Source: Synechococcus sp. PCC 6312 (GTDB lineage Bacteria > Cyanobacteriota > Cyanobacteriia > Thermosynechococcales > Thermosynechococcaceae). From it: a stretch of DNA of 64,000 nucleotides. The notes under the pieces are model-generated. The model was not told the origin of the DNA. It was given only the letters and a program-made list of their open reading frames with translations, and ran no database searches. Shown piece by piece: positions 1 through 8,574 of this stretch. The translations under genes and the position numbers were made by a program. Positions within the stretch are counted from its first letter, which is position 1, and each line of letters opens with the position of its first letter. Location: contig NC_019680.1 in the NCBI RefSeq assembly GCF_000316685.1, positions 621,501 to 685,500 on the forward strand, given 5' to 3'.

Positions 1-2
1 TT

Positions 3-401
3 TCTTGGGGTGATCTGGTGGAAATTGCGGGGGAACTGGGCCTAACTCCGGGTGACTTAGTCATTGCGGAAAAGGAATGGCAAGCTAAGCAAACCATCCA
101 GGCCAAGCAGGCAGAATTTGATTTACTCAGGCAACGGCAATTGGGGCAACGGGTCGGGCGTTACCTTCTGATTGGCAGTGCTTGTGTGGGCTTAAATGCA
201 CTCATGGGTTGGGGCACACCTTGGTCGCTCTATGTATTGCTGGGTTTAAGCCTGCGCCTCAGTCTCCAGGCCTGGGTCGTCTATCAGCCCAAGGGGGAAG
301 CTTACGAGCAAGCCTTTCAACGCTGGTATCGGCAGCATCAGTTCCGGGGGTGGCTGAGTCGGTGGACAAGTCGGTTACTCCAAAGCACATTGCCCCAATA
401 A
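3..401 (+). CDS. 2TM-domain protein, 5' end outside the window
   Basis: The reading frame is open to the left edge, so this is the C-terminal part of a longer gene; the GTG at 18 is probably internal. The visible part has a short helical segment with LGLTPGDL, then a charged linker rich in Lys and Gln, then two hydrophobic stretches around LLIGSACVGLNALMGWG and LYVLLGLSLRLSLQAWVVY separated by a short turn, and a basic Trp-rich tail. This resembles cyanobacterial 2TM-domain proteins, which carry an N-terminal helical region in front of a membrane hairpin. No catalytic residues are visible and the function is unknown. It faces the convergent TM2 gene only about 10 bases away. Confidence 0.65.
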   Translation, partial: SWGDLVEIAGELGLTPGDLVIAEKEWQAKQTIQAKQAEFDLLRQRQLGQRVGRYLLIGSACVGLNALMGWGTPWSLYVLLGLSLRLSLQAWVVYQPKGEAYEQAFQRWYRQHQFRGWLSRWTSRLLQSTLPQ

Positions 402-411
402 GTTCCTCGAC

Positions 412-732
412 TCAAGCATCTTGGGCTGGACAGACTGGCAGGGCCATAAACTGGGGGTTGAAATGGGCATCAAACGCTGCTTGTCCCTGGAGTAAATACC
501 AGACTCCTTCCATCATGCTGGCAACCCTGGCAACGCCCCAGGCCGGCAACAGCACCCCTAGCAGTAAGTAGAGACAACCCCAAAGATATTGACGCAGATA
601 AAATTTATGCAGGCCAGGCAGTAACAATCCGGCAACGGCTAAGAGAATCGCGACGGCCCGATTTTTGTAGATGGGTTTGGGCCTAATCTGACCTGACAGT
701 GGCACAAAAAATTTCCCTAAATGTCCGTTCAT
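412..732 (-). CDS. TM2-domain-like small membrane protein
   Basis: This 106-residue protein has a basic N-terminus followed by two hydrophobic helices joined by a short segment, with the pattern NRAVAILLAVAGLLLPGLHKFYL and then a second helix. The glycine-His-Lys-Phe-Tyr-Leu element at the end of helix one is typical of TM2-domain proteins (Pfam TM2), which sit in the cytoplasmic membrane and have no assigned enzymatic role. It is transcribed away from the desaturase, and the roughly 190-base intergenic region between them should hold both promoters. The function is unknown. Confidence 0.6.
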   Translation of the reverse strand: MNGHLGKFFVPLSGQIRPKPIYKNRAVAILLAVAGLLLPGLHKFYLRQYLWGCLYLLLGVLLPAWGVARVASMMEGVWYLLQGQAAFDAHFNPQFMALPVCPAQDA

Positions 733-923
733 TGGTTTTACATATCCTCACCCAGCTTAGGCATAACTTGTGAAAGCTACCGTTACCTAGACTACGAGCA
801 TCGCCCGGAATTTATAGCATATGGCTGAGAGTGTTAGTGCGTACGGTTAAGGAACGGTTAGCCCCCACCCGGCCTGGAAACAATCGGGCATAATGAACAC
901 AAGTTAAATAGGTATAAATCTCT

Positions 924-1778
924 ATGACCGCTGCCCAAGAATTACCACCACAAAACTTAAAACCGGCCTGGAAAACGATTTTTTTCATGGCGTTGGTGCA
1001 TTTGGGGGCCTTGTGCGCCTTAATTCCTGGCACCTTTAGTTGGTCAGGCTTAGCCGTTGGCGGAGTTTTATTTTGGCTGACTGGGGGCCTGGGAATTACC
1101 TTAGGCTGGCATCGCCTCTTGACCCATCGGAGTTTTCAATTACCCAAATTTTTAGAATATTTCTTTGCCTTTTGTGGGGCCTTGGCCTGTGAAGGGGGCG
1201 TGATCGAATGGGTGGGTCTGCATCGGAACCATCATCTCCACTCGGATCATGAACAGGATCAACATAATTCTCGGCGCGGGTTTTGGTGGAGCCACATGGG
1301 TTGGATGCTCTCAGAAATCCCAGCCAAGGTAGAAATTGACCGCCTGACGAAAGATATTAATCAAGACCCGGTTTATCGCTTCTTAGATGATCACTTTATC
1401 TTGATCCAAGTCGCCTTTGGCCTGGTGTTGTATGCCCTTGGGGGATGGTCTTGGGTCATCTGGGGAATTTTTGTCCGTCTCGTGGCGGTGTACCATGTCA
1501 CTTGGTTTGTCAACAGTGCCACCCATCAATTTGGTTATCGCACCTTTGAAACTGATGACTACTCGACCAACTGCTGGTGGGTGGCCCTTTTGGCCTTTGG
1601 CGAGGGCTGGCACAATAACCATCACACCTACCCCCACTCCGCCCGACATGGGTTGCAATGGTGGGAATTCGACCTAACTTGGCAGACGATTCGCCTCTTA
1701 AAGGGCTTGGGCTTAGCTAAAAAAGTCCGCTTGGTCACGGCAACTGGGGGGATGGCGGGGGAGCCAGTTGAAGACTGA
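924..1778 (+). CDS. desC: Acyl-lipid/acyl-CoA delta-9-type fatty acid desaturase
   Basis: This membrane-bound di-iron desaturase introduces a double bond into fatty acyl chains of membrane lipids, the first desaturation step in cyanobacteria. The three histidine boxes are intact: HRLLTH at residues 63-68, HRNHH at 100-104 and HNNHH at 230-234. Hydrophobic segments lie at about 17-60 and 160-195. The length of 284 residues is normal for the DesC/stearoyl desaturase family. The ATG lies in a divergent intergenic region shared with the TM2 gene. Cyanobacterial desC genes are usually temperature-responsive, but I see no specific regulatory element. The delta-9 position is inferred from family resemblance, not shown by the sequence. 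Confidence 0.9.
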   Translation: MTAAQELPPQNLKPAWKTIFFMALVHLGALCALIPGTFSWSGLAVGGVLFWLTGGLGITLGWHRLLTHRSFQLPKFLEYFFAFCGALACEGGVIEWVGLHRNHHLHSDHEQDQHNSRRGFWWSHMGWMLSEIPAKVEIDRLTKDINQDPVYRFLDDHFILIQVAFGLVLYALGGWSWVIWGIFVRLVAVYHVTWFVNSATHQFGYRTFETDDYSTNCWWVALLAFGEGWHNNHHTYPHSARHGLQWWEFDLTWQTIRLLKGLGLAKKVRLVTATGGMAGEPVED

Positions 1779-1810
1779 TGGCCGGATCAGAGGGCAATCT
1801 CAAGACAAGG

Positions 1811-2614
1811 TTAGTTGGCAACAATTCCCGACCACTGTACCTGTTTGATTCGCTCTCGCCGATAGGAAAAGAATCGTTGGTGATCCTGGAATGTGCAGCA
1901 AGGGGCGATTGCAATTTGCTCAGGGGCGATGCCAAGATGCTCAAGTTGTAAAGCATTAACTCGCCGCACATCCAGCCGGACTCGACCGGGGGTGGGGTCT
2001 GGGCTCAAAGGGGAATGTTCTAAATTTTGCAGATGCTCTAAAACCGCCTCAGGGGTTGAATCCGAATTGGGTCTGGGCAAAGTTAGGGTTTGACCAACTG
2101 TAACCGCAACGTCTAGGGCAACCTGATAATTACTCCCCGCAATCGCAGGGCCAAGGGCAATCCGTAAATCTTGAATTTGACTACCTCCAGCTCGTAGTTT
2201 TTCCACCGTCAGGGGGGTAATACCCAAGGCAGTGCCTCGCCACCCCGCGTGAATCGCAGCCACTTTTCCGGTTTTTATATCTCCAATTAAGACCGGCACA
2301 CAGTCGGCACTACAAACCCAAACCGCTTGATTTTGCAGCGAAGAGACTAACGCATCTCCAGGCAGTTGGGCTTCATAATTAAGGCTTGTAATGCCCTTTT
2401 CTTGGATAGCAGCGGTGGTGTGAATCAGATTGCCATGGACTTGCTTGACGCGGAAGGGCTGGGCCGGGGCCTGGAGATGAGCCGTTAACTCAACTAAGGA
2501 TTGTTCTGCAAATTGGCGAGTAAAAAATCCGTGGGAAAATTTACTCAACAAGTCACAGGTGAGATAGTCTCCAACCTCTGTGGATTGCCAGACCCAGCCC
2601 TGTTCTCTGTCCAT
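1811..2614 (-). CDS. pgeF: Peptidoglycan editing factor PgeF (YfiH/laccase-domain)
   Basis: This is a purine nucleoside phosphorylase/laccase-domain protein (DUF152 family). PgeF removes mis-incorporated residues from peptidoglycan precursors, and relatives have Cu-dependent oxidase or nucleoside phosphorylase activities. Recognisable elements are KQVHGN, the DALVS segment, CSADCVPVLI with metal-site cysteines, and AAIHAGWRGTALGI with the conserved His-Ala-Gly-Trp-Arg. The ATG at 2614 is preferred over an upstream TTG; it begins only 7 bases after the groEL stop. That spacing suggests co-transcription and possible translational coupling with groEL. The length of 267 residues is normal. Confidence 0.88.
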   Translation of the reverse strand: MDREQGWVWQSTEVGDYLTCDLLSKFSHGFFTRQFAEQSLVELTAHLQAPAQPFRVKQVHGNLIHTTAAIQEKGITSLNYEAQLPGDALVSSLQNQAVWVCSADCVPVLIGDIKTGKVAAIHAGWRGTALGITPLTVEKLRAGGSQIQDLRIALGPAIAGSNYQVALDVAVTVGQTLTLPRPNSDSTPEAVLEHLQNLEHSPLSPDPTPGRVRLDVRRVNALQLEHLGIAPEQIAIAPCCTFQDHQRFFSYRRERIKQVQWSGIVAN

Positions 2615-2621
2615 GATCAAC

Positions 2622-4283
2622 CTACATCATGCCCATCCCGCCCATTCCTCCCATGCCACCCATCCCGCCCATACCACCAGGCCCACCGGCCGGCATTGCA
2701 GATTTGGGTTCAGGCTTTTCGACAACCAAGGCTTCAGTGGTTAAGACCAGTCCAGCGACAGAACCGGCATTTTGCAGGCCCGAACGCACGACTTTGGCTG
2801 GGTCAATAATCCCGGAGGCAATCAGGTCTTCATAGGCGCCAGTGGCCGCATTAAACCCGATGTTGAAGTCAGCCGCCCGGACATTTTCGACAACCACAGC
2901 CCCTTCTTGACCGGCATTATTGGCAATTTGGGCCAGGGGAGCTTCCAAGGCCTTGATGACAATTTTGGCTCCGGTCTGTTCTTCCCCGGACAGCGTGGGC
3001 AAGAGAGCCGTGATTTTCTCAGTTAAATGCAACAGAGTTGTCCCACCCCCCGGCACAATCCCCTCGGCAACGGCGGCTTTGGTGGCATTCAGGGCATCTT
3101 CAATCCGAAGTTTGCGATCCTTGAGTTCGGTTTCCGTGGCCGCCCCAACTTTGATCACCGCCACACCGCCGGCCAATTTGGCAATCCGTTCCTGGAGTTT
3201 TTCCTTGTCGTATTCAGAATCGCTCGCTTCCAGTTGTTTGCGGATTTGGGCGACCCGTTCCTTCACGGCAGCTTCTGTCCCGCCACTGCTGAGGATCGTC
3301 GTCGTGTCTTTCGTCACCGTCACCTTACTGGCCTGGCCGAGCATTCCGACCTCTACTTGATCTAAGGTGAGACCAATTTCTTCCGAGATGACCTGTCCGC
3401 CCGTGAGAACGGCAATATCCTGCAACATGGCTTTGCGGCGATCCCCAAAGGCTGGAGCCTTGATAGCAATGGTGTTGAGGACTCCCCGGAGTTTGTTGAC
3501 CACCAAGGTAGCTAGGGCCTCGCCTTCAATGTCTTCCGCCAAAATCACTAACGGACGGCCAGAACGGGCTACCCCTTCCAGGGCAGGAATTAAGTCTTGG
3601 ATGCTGCTGATTTTTTTGTCCACAATCAGCAAGAAGGCATCGTTAAATTCAGCGATCATCCGCTCGGCATCGGTGACAAAGTAGGGGGAAATGTAGCCGC
3701 GGTCAAACTGCATCCCTTCCACGACTTCAAGTTCGGTGCTGAGGGATTTGGATTCCTCTACGGTGATCACCCCATCTTTGCCGACTTTATTCATGGCTTT
3801 GGCAATCATGGCTCCCACTTCCGGGTCATTACCGGCGGAAACACTGGCCACCTGGGCAATCATATCGCCAGTCACTGGTTTAGCAACGGCTTCAATCCCC
3901 GTCACCACCGCGGCAATGGCTTTATCAATTCCTCGGCGTAAGGCCACAGGGTTGGCTCCGGCAGCCACATTTTTCAGGCCTTCTTGGATCAGGGCCTGGG
4001 CTAAAACCGTCGCGGTTGTTGTGCCATCACCAACCACATCATTGGTTTTGGAGGCGACTTCCCGCATTAACTGCGCGCCCGTGTTTTCGAGGGGATCTTC
4101 AAGTTCAATTTCTTTGGCAATGGTGACACCGTCATTAATGATTTGGGGCGCGCCATAGCTTTTTTCAATCACAACATTTCTGCCTTTGGGGCCGAGGGTA
4201 ATCCGCACGGCATCGGCCAGGGCATTAATCCCTTTTTCGAGTGAGCGGCGGGATTCTTCGTGGAAAATGACGATTTTACTCAT
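2622..4283 (-). CDS. groEL: 60 kDa chaperonin GroEL (stand-alone copy)
   Basis: This ATP-dependent protein-folding chaperonin has 553 residues, the expected length. The ATP-site motif [12 protein letters not shown], the apical domain, and a C-terminal GGM-repeat tail (five Gly-Gly-Met units ending in GMM) are all visible. No groES is adjacent. Cyanobacteria usually carry a groES-groEL1 operon plus a monocistronic groEL2, so this is more likely the second copy, although the GGM tail is more typical of canonical GroEL. A CIRCE operator lies about 80 bases upstream, so HrcA repression and heat induction are expected. The downstream partner is pgeF. Confidence 0.95.
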   Translation of the reverse strand: MSKIVIFHEESRRSLEKGINALADAVRITLGPKGRNVVIEKSYGAPQIINDGVTIAKEIELEDPLENTGAQLMREVASKTNDVVGDGTTTATVLAQALIQEGLKNVAAGANPVALRRGIDKAIAAVVTGIEAVAKPVTGDMIAQVASVSAGNDPEVGAMIAKAMNKVGKDGVITVEESKSLSTELEVVEGMQFDRGYISPYFVTDAERMIAEFNDAFLLIVDKKISSIQDLIPALEGVARSGRPLVILAEDIEGEALATLVVNKLRGVLNTIAIKAPAFGDRRKAMLQDIAVLTGGQVISEEIGLTLDQVEVGMLGQASKVTVTKDTTTILSSGGTEAAVKERVAQIRKQLEASDSEYDKEKLQERIAKLAGGVAVIKVGAATETELKDRKLRIEDALNATKAAVAEGIVPGGGTTLLHLTEKITALLPTLSGEEQTGAKIVIKALEAPLAQIANNAGQEGAVVVENVRAADFNIGFNAATGAYEDLIASGIIDPAKVVRSGLQNAGSVAGLVLTTEALVVEKPEPKSAMPAGGPGGMGGMGGMGGMGGMGMM

Positions 4284-4362
4284 GGAGTCGTAATTCCTCT
4301 GGTGGGCCCGTGAATCTGTGAGCGCAAAAACTTGTTAGACGAGCCATTTAACAGGACTGATT

Positions 4363-4389
4363 TTAGCACTCTCACTTGGTCAGTGCTGA
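4363..4389 (-). promoter_or_regulatory. CIRCE operator (HrcA binding site) for groEL
   Basis: The + strand reads TTAGCACTC, nine bases, then CAGTGCTGA. The CIRCE consensus is TTAGCACTC-N9-GAGTGCTAA, so the first arm matches perfectly and the second matches at 7 of 9 positions, with exact spacing. It lies about 80 bases upstream of the groEL start, the usual position. HrcA is the established repressor for this site. Confidence 0.88.
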
Positions 4390-4561
4390 TGTGAGGGCCT
4401 GGAGGGATCACCGAACTCGAGGCTAAATTCTCGATACCCGGCCCGGCTGGTTATGGACAGGAGCAAAAACTTTCCGCGCAAGATCCGGTGACTAGGTTGG
4501 CTTTTCCAGGCCTGGCGGTGAGGGCGAGCAACTTTTTTAGAGCAGCATCGGATAATTTGCT

Positions 4562-5281
4562 TTAGGTGGCCAGGGCCTGGTTTTGCAAGTCCAGCAATTC
4601 CTTGATGCCAATTTCAGCTAAATCCAACATCTGATTGAGTTGATGACGGCTAAAGCTACCGGATTCGGCCGTGCCTTGGACTTCTAATAATTCGAGATGT
4701 TCAGTCATGACCACGTTAAAATCCACCATTGCGGCTAAGTCTTCGGGATAATTGAGATCCAAACAGGGTTGATTTTCCACCAGGCCCACGGATACGGCCG
4801 CCACTTGATGCTTGATCGGCAACTGGGACAGTTCTCCTTGATTGATCAGCAGCAACAAGGCATCCACTAAGGCCACATACCCGCCCGTAATTGCCGTGGT
4901 TCTGGTTCCCGCATCGGCCTGTAAAACATCGGCATCCACTAAGATGGTTCGCTCCCCCAGGCCCCCCAAATCTAAGGCAGCCCGTAAACTTCGCCCAATC
5001 AAGCGTTGAATTTCTTGAGTCCGGCCCGACAACTTATACAATTCTCGTTCTTGGCGTTGTGGCGTTGCGCTGGGTAGCATCCGATATTCTGCCGTTAACC
5101 AACCCTGGCCAGATCCTTCTAAAAATTTAGGCACCCCCGGTCGGACGGAAACTGTACATAAAACCCTGGTTTGCCCACAACTGGCCAAAACGGAACCAGG
5201 GGTGAATTGAGTAAAATTACGCTGAAAACTGACCGGCCGGAGTTGCTGCCAGTCGCGGCCATCGGGTCGTTGCCAAGTCAT
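4562..5281 (-). CDS. rph: Ribonuclease PH
   Basis: This phosphate-dependent 3'-to-5' exoribonuclease trims tRNA 3' ends and belongs to the PNPase/RNase PH fold. The protein is 239 residues, full length. Family signatures are RPDGR at the N-terminus, [14 protein letters not shown], the TAEYRMLP and [13 protein letters not shown] segments, the phosphate-site region [21 protein letters not shown], and [19 protein letters not shown]. It is monocistronic here, with about 270 bases to groEL and a divergent gap of about 230 bases to the CobA-like gene. Confidence 0.95.
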   Translation of the reverse strand: MTWQRPDGRDWQQLRPVSFQRNFTQFTPGSVLASCGQTRVLCTVSVRPGVPKFLEGSGQGWLTAEYRMLPSATPQRQERELYKLSGRTQEIQRLIGRSLRAALDLGGLGERTILVDADVLQADAGTRTTAITGGYVALVDALLLLINQGELSQLPIKHQVAAVSVGLVENQPCLDLNYPEDLAAMVDFNVVMTEHLELLEVQGTAESGSFSRHQLNQMLDLAEIGIKELLDLQNQALAT

Positions 5282-5513
5282 AGGGTTTGAATCACGCCTT
5301 ATCTAAATCGGCCGGGTTGCCTTTACCCAGAATAATTCATTCTGCCCCCCTTGACGGTTCTGTATATCTAGTGTTGACTAAGGACAAACTCAAAGGTTCT
5401 ACACTATATTTGTGGCCGGTTAGCCCCTAGGGTCATCTGGTGAGGGTCTGGTTTTTTGACCTCAGGCCTGGTTGAGAGTGATTTATTGCCCCCCTTGTCT
5501 GCGCTGGTCTCCT

Positions 5514-6068
5514 ATGGTTTCCCAACTCGTTGAATTACGTCCCTATGCTGATGCCGCTCCTCAGGCCAAGAGTCAGCCCCCTTACTGTGTTGAGGGTCTT
5601 ATCCAGGTCTTTACGGCCAAACATCGGAGTTTCTTTACGGCAGTGATGGCCCAAGCTCTCACCATTGCCGGCCAAGGAACCCCAGTTTTAGTCGTGCAGT
5701 TTCTCAAAGGTGGGATTAATTTGGGAGTTGCGCGGCCGATGACCTTGGGACAGCACCTAGACTGGGTTCGCTGCAATGTTCAGCGGTGTTTGACTCAAAA
5801 TGATCTGAATGAACGTGAGACAACAGCCCTGGCCCAGTTATGGGCGTTTACCAAGGAGTCCATTTGCAAGAGTCAGTACAGCTTGGTGGTCTTGGACGAG
5901 TTGAGCTTGGCGATACATCTAGGTCTGATTCCCGAAGCAGAGGTGATTGATCTGTTGGCCAACCGCCCTCGCCAGATTGACATTATCTTAACCGGCCCAG
6001 CCATGTCTCCCGGCCTGTTGGAACTTGCGGATCAAGTCACAGAACTACGCCGCACCTATCGCACCTGA
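5514..6068 (+). CDS. CobA/CobO-like P-loop-fold protein with a lost Walker A motif
   Basis: From the ATG at 5514 (an upstream TTG at 5472 is less likely) the protein is 184 residues. It keeps the corrinoid adenosyltransferase CobA/CobO/BtuR layout: VLVVQFLKGG, VVLDELSLAIHLGLI, ILTGPAMSPGLLELADQVTEL. Where true CobO enzymes have the GxGKGKT nucleotide loop, this protein reads TAKHRSFFTA, with no Gly-Lys-Thr. That makes ordinary ATP binding and cobalamin adenosylation doubtful. It may be a cyanobacterial paralogue with a regulatory or binding role. No cobalamin genes or riboswitch are adjacent. Family assignment is firm; function is unknown. Confidence 0.75.
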   Translation: MVSQLVELRPYADAAPQAKSQPPYCVEGLIQVFTAKHRSFFTAVMAQALTIAGQGTPVLVVQFLKGGINLGVARPMTLGQHLDWVRCNVQRCLTQNDLNERETTALAQLWAFTKESICKSQYSLVVLDELSLAIHLGLIPEAEVIDLLANRPRQIDIILTGPAMSPGLLELADQVTELRRTYRT

Positions 6069-6417
6069 GTCCTGATCCAGTTCCCCTGGAAAAATCGCGG
6101 CCCAGGCCTGGGATTACCCCATCCCTCCCTAGGAGTGCCTCTCTCTAAGCTAGGATGGGAAGGAAGAGTCTAGTTTACTGGACTTTATTGCTTTTTCGGT
6201 GTCGGAGGAGTGGGTCTAGCCCGCTTTTTTTATGGCCATGAATCTGAGCCGCCAGCCTCGATAGGATTACCCGTGTAAGGCTGCACATGACCAGATCAAC
6301 AGGTGCTTCTTCAATGCCGACTTTCAAGCTTACCGCTGGTTCAGAACCATCTGTGTCATGCCATCGGTCAAGATGACTCATTCGACTCCCCTTGTTTTGA
6401 TTGATGTCCCTGCGTTT
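6069..6417 (+). other. Leader/intergenic region upstream of rimP-nusA
   Basis: This stretch of about 350 bases lies between the CobA-like gene and rimP. It contains one palindrome CCAGGCCTGG at 6102 and a hairpin with a T-run at 6210-6231. A weak in-frame extension of rimP back to 6358 is open but lacks family similarity. The hairpin could terminate the upstream gene or act within the leader of the rimP-nusA operon; the sequence does not decide between these. Confidence 0.5.
6210..6231 (+). terminator. Possible Rho-independent terminator or attenuator
   Basis: A short hairpin, GTGGG paired with CCCGC (one G-T pair) around a five-base loop, is followed directly by seven T residues. The stem is only five pairs, so it is weak. 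It sits about 140 bases after the CobA-like gene and about 190 bases before rimP. Confidence 0.4.
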
Positions 6418-6882
6418 ATGTCTCACCCGTTAATTCCCATTGTTCATGATCTGGCTAAACCTGTGGCGAGCCAACTGGGCCTGGAAGCGGTGGCCGTTTA
6501 CTTTTATACCCATCACTCTCCCCCGACCCTGCGCGTGGATATTCGCCACCCCAACCGGGATATTACCCTGGAAGACTGCACCCAAATGAGCCATTGCTTA
6601 GAAGAGGTTTTGGATGCGAGTGATCACGTGACAACCGCCTATGTTCTGGAAATTTCTAGCCCCGGCCTGTCTAATGATTTAACCACTGACCGAGATTTCA
6701 AGTCGTTTCGGGGGTTTGCGGTTCAGGTCACAGTCCATTCCCCAGACCATGGTCAGCAGGCCTGGGAGGGAACCCTGATTGGGCGGGATGAGGCTGCGGT
6801 TTACCTGAATCAAAAAGGGCGCAAAATTACGATCCCCCGGGATCAGGTGTCTCTGGTGCAGTTACAAGAGGGGCCGAGTTAG
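6418..6882 (+). CDS. rimP: Ribosome maturation factor RimP
   Basis: RimP binds the 30S subunit and helps its late assembly. From the ATG at 6418 the protein is 154 residues, the usual size. Signatures are LGLEAVAVYF, LRVDIRHPNRDITLEDC, and the highly conserved VLEISSPGLSNDL segment followed by DRDFKSFRGF, then an SH3-like C-terminal domain with GRKITIPRDQVSLVQL. The upstream in-frame ATG at 6358 would add 20 residues with no family match. It is the first gene of the conserved rimP-nusA-rnpM operon, 41 bases before nusA. Confidence 0.93.
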   Translation: MSHPLIPIVHDLAKPVASQLGLEAVAVYFYTHHSPPTLRVDIRHPNRDITLEDCTQMSHCLEEVLDASDHVTTAYVLEISSPGLSNDLTTDRDFKSFRGFAVQVTVHSPDHGQQAWEGTLIGRDEAAVYLNQKGRKITIPRDQVSLVQLQEGPS

Positions 6883-6923
6883 CCTCTCTGAGATTGAATT
6901 CAAGTTGTTATGGAGTTGTTGTT

Positions 6924-8192
6924 ATGAGTACCTATCGGTTGCCTGGCCTGCGGGAAATGCTCAATCAAATTAGTCGGGAGCGAAACTTACCCAAAGCCTC
7001 TGTCCAAGAAGCCCTGGAAGAGGCCTTACTCAAAGGTTATGAACGGTTTCGCCGCAGTCAGCGTCTAGACCAAAGCCACTTTGATGAAGAGTACTTTAGT
7101 AATTTCCTCGTCGAACTGGACCCCGATGATGAAGGCTTTCGGGTTCTTTCCACCAAAACCATTGTCGAAAAAGTTGATAATCCCGATCACCAAATTGCCC
7201 TGACCGATGTTCTAGAAGTGGTGGAAGATGCGGAACTGGGCGATAACGTGGTTCTGGATGTCACCCCCGATCAACAGGAATTTGGGCGGATGGCAGCGAT
7301 TCAAACCAAGCAAGTCCTCTCTCAAAAATTGCGGGATCAACAACGTCGCCTTGTCCAAGAAGAGTTTCAGGATTTAGAAGGGACGGTTTTATTGGCCCGA
7401 GCCTTACGATTTGAACGGCGATCTGTAATCATGGCGGTGCGCAGTGATGCCCTCCAACCCGAGGTCGAGGCGGAACTCCCCAAGCGGGAACAACTCCCCA
7501 ATGACAACTATCGAGCCAATGCTACTTTTAAGGTCTATCTGAAGCGGGTTAAGGATGGGCCGCAGCGGGGGCCACAAATGGAAGTTTCCCGAGCCGATGC
7601 TGGCCTAGTGGTCTATCTGTTTGCCAATGAAGTTCCCGAAATTGAGGATGAAATTGTCCGTATCGTGGCCATTGCCCGGGAAGCAAATCCACCAAATCCG
7701 AAAATTGGCCCCCGAACAAAAATTGCTGTTGATACCCTCGAGCGAGACGTAGATCCAGTTGGAGCGTGTATTGGTGCTAGGGGGGCGCGTATCCAGGCCG
7801 TGGTAAATGAACTGCGGGGTGAAAAAATTGATGTGATCCGCTGGTCTCCGGATCCTGGTACCTATATTGCCAACTCCCTCAGCCCGGCGAAAGTTGAGGA
7901 AGTCCGCTTAATCAACCCCACCCAGCGAATTGCCCATGTCCTAGTGGCTCCCGATGTGATTAGTTTGGCCATTGGGCGGGAAGGACAGAATGTGCGTTTA
8001 GCGACCCGATTAACGGGCTGGAAAATCGAAGTCCGGGATGCGACCACCTATGATTACGAGAGTGAAGATCGTAAAGCCGAGTCGGCCTGGGAATCAGAGG
8101 AGCAAGAAGAAGACCTGGAATTAGACGCGGCTGTCGAGGTCAACCGTGAAGCCGAAACCGATTTGCTGCTCCCAGAGGACGCTGAGGAATAG
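6924..8192 (+). CDS. nusA: Transcription termination/antitermination factor NusA
   Basis: NusA binds RNA polymerase and nascent RNA and controls pausing, termination and antitermination. From the ATG at 6924 the protein has 422 residues: the N-terminal polymerase-binding domain (YRLPGLREMLNQIS), the S1 domain, and two KH domains with GACIGARGARIQAVVNEL and IGREGQNVRLATRLTGWKI. The C-terminal acidic repeats of enterobacterial NusA are missing, as is usual in cyanobacteria; instead there is a short Glu/Asp-rich tail. The TTG at 6894 is a less likely start. The stop precedes the rnpM start by 10 bases. Confidence 0.95.
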   Translation: MSTYRLPGLREMLNQISRERNLPKASVQEALEEALLKGYERFRRSQRLDQSHFDEEYFSNFLVELDPDDEGFRVLSTKTIVEKVDNPDHQIALTDVLEVVEDAELGDNVVLDVTPDQQEFGRMAAIQTKQVLSQKLRDQQRRLVQEEFQDLEGTVLLARALRFERRSVIMAVRSDALQPEVEAELPKREQLPNDNYRANATFKVYLKRVKDGPQRGPQMEVSRADAGLVVYLFANEVPEIEDEIVRIVAIAREANPPNPKIGPRTKIAVDTLERDVDPVGACIGARGARIQAVVNELRGEKIDVIRWSPDPGTYIANSLSPAKVEEVRLINPTQRIAHVLVAPDVISLAIGREGQNVRLATRLTGWKIEVRDATTYDYESEDRKAESAWESEEQEEDLELDAAVEVNREAETDLLLPEDAEE

Positions 8193-8202
8193 TCGTCTCA
8201 CG

Positions 8203-8574
8203 ATGCCACCCCATACTCGCCGTTGTCTCAGTTGTCGTTGTCTTGGCCACAAGTCAGAGTTTTGGCGGGTTGTGCGGTTGGCTCAGTCCCAGACCGTGGT
8301 TTTAGATCAGGGCCAGGGCCGTTCCGCCTATTTATGTCCCCAGGCCAGTTGCCTCCACCAGGCCCGGAAAAAAAATCATCTCGGTCGTGTCCTCAAAGCC
8401 CCGATCCCAGCAGAAATCTACACCGCCCTCGCCAGCCGCTTGACAACCATCAGGGAGGATGAATCAAGTTCTCCACTTCTAGAGAGACCATCTAAACTCC
8501 CCAAGCGGCCGACAAGGCAGAAAGATGGACTGTCCCAACCCCCTGATCATGCCGGACTTGGCCACTGTCCCTAG
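8203..8574 (+). CDS. rnpM: YlxR/RnpM family RNA-binding protein (DUF448)
   Basis: This small basic protein of the YlxR family sits directly after nusA, where the family is almost always found; the Bacillus homologue modulates RNase P. The ATG at 8203 begins MPPHTRRCLSCR, matching the conserved RxCxxCR start of the family. Later elements are GRSAYLCPQASCL and ARKKNHLGRVLK. Residues from about 85 onward are a low-complexity, Ser/Pro/Lys-rich tail that looks poorly conserved. In most bacteria infB follows, but here the gene runs four bases into the convergent MoxR gene and the operon ends. Confidence 0.85.
   Translation: MPPHTRRCLSCRCLGHKSEFWRVVRLAQSQTVVLDQGQGRSAYLCPQASCLHQARKKNHLGRVLKAPIPAEIYTALASRLTTIREDESSSPLLERPSKLPKRPTRQKDGLSQPPDHAGLGHCP

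Noticed and set aside
5340-5420. Promoter with two TTGAC boxes
   Set aside because: No -10 hexamer at normal spacing was found for either box.
6358-6417. Longer N-terminus for RimP
   Set aside because: The 20 added residues show no family similarity, and the ATG at 6418 fits the usual protein length.
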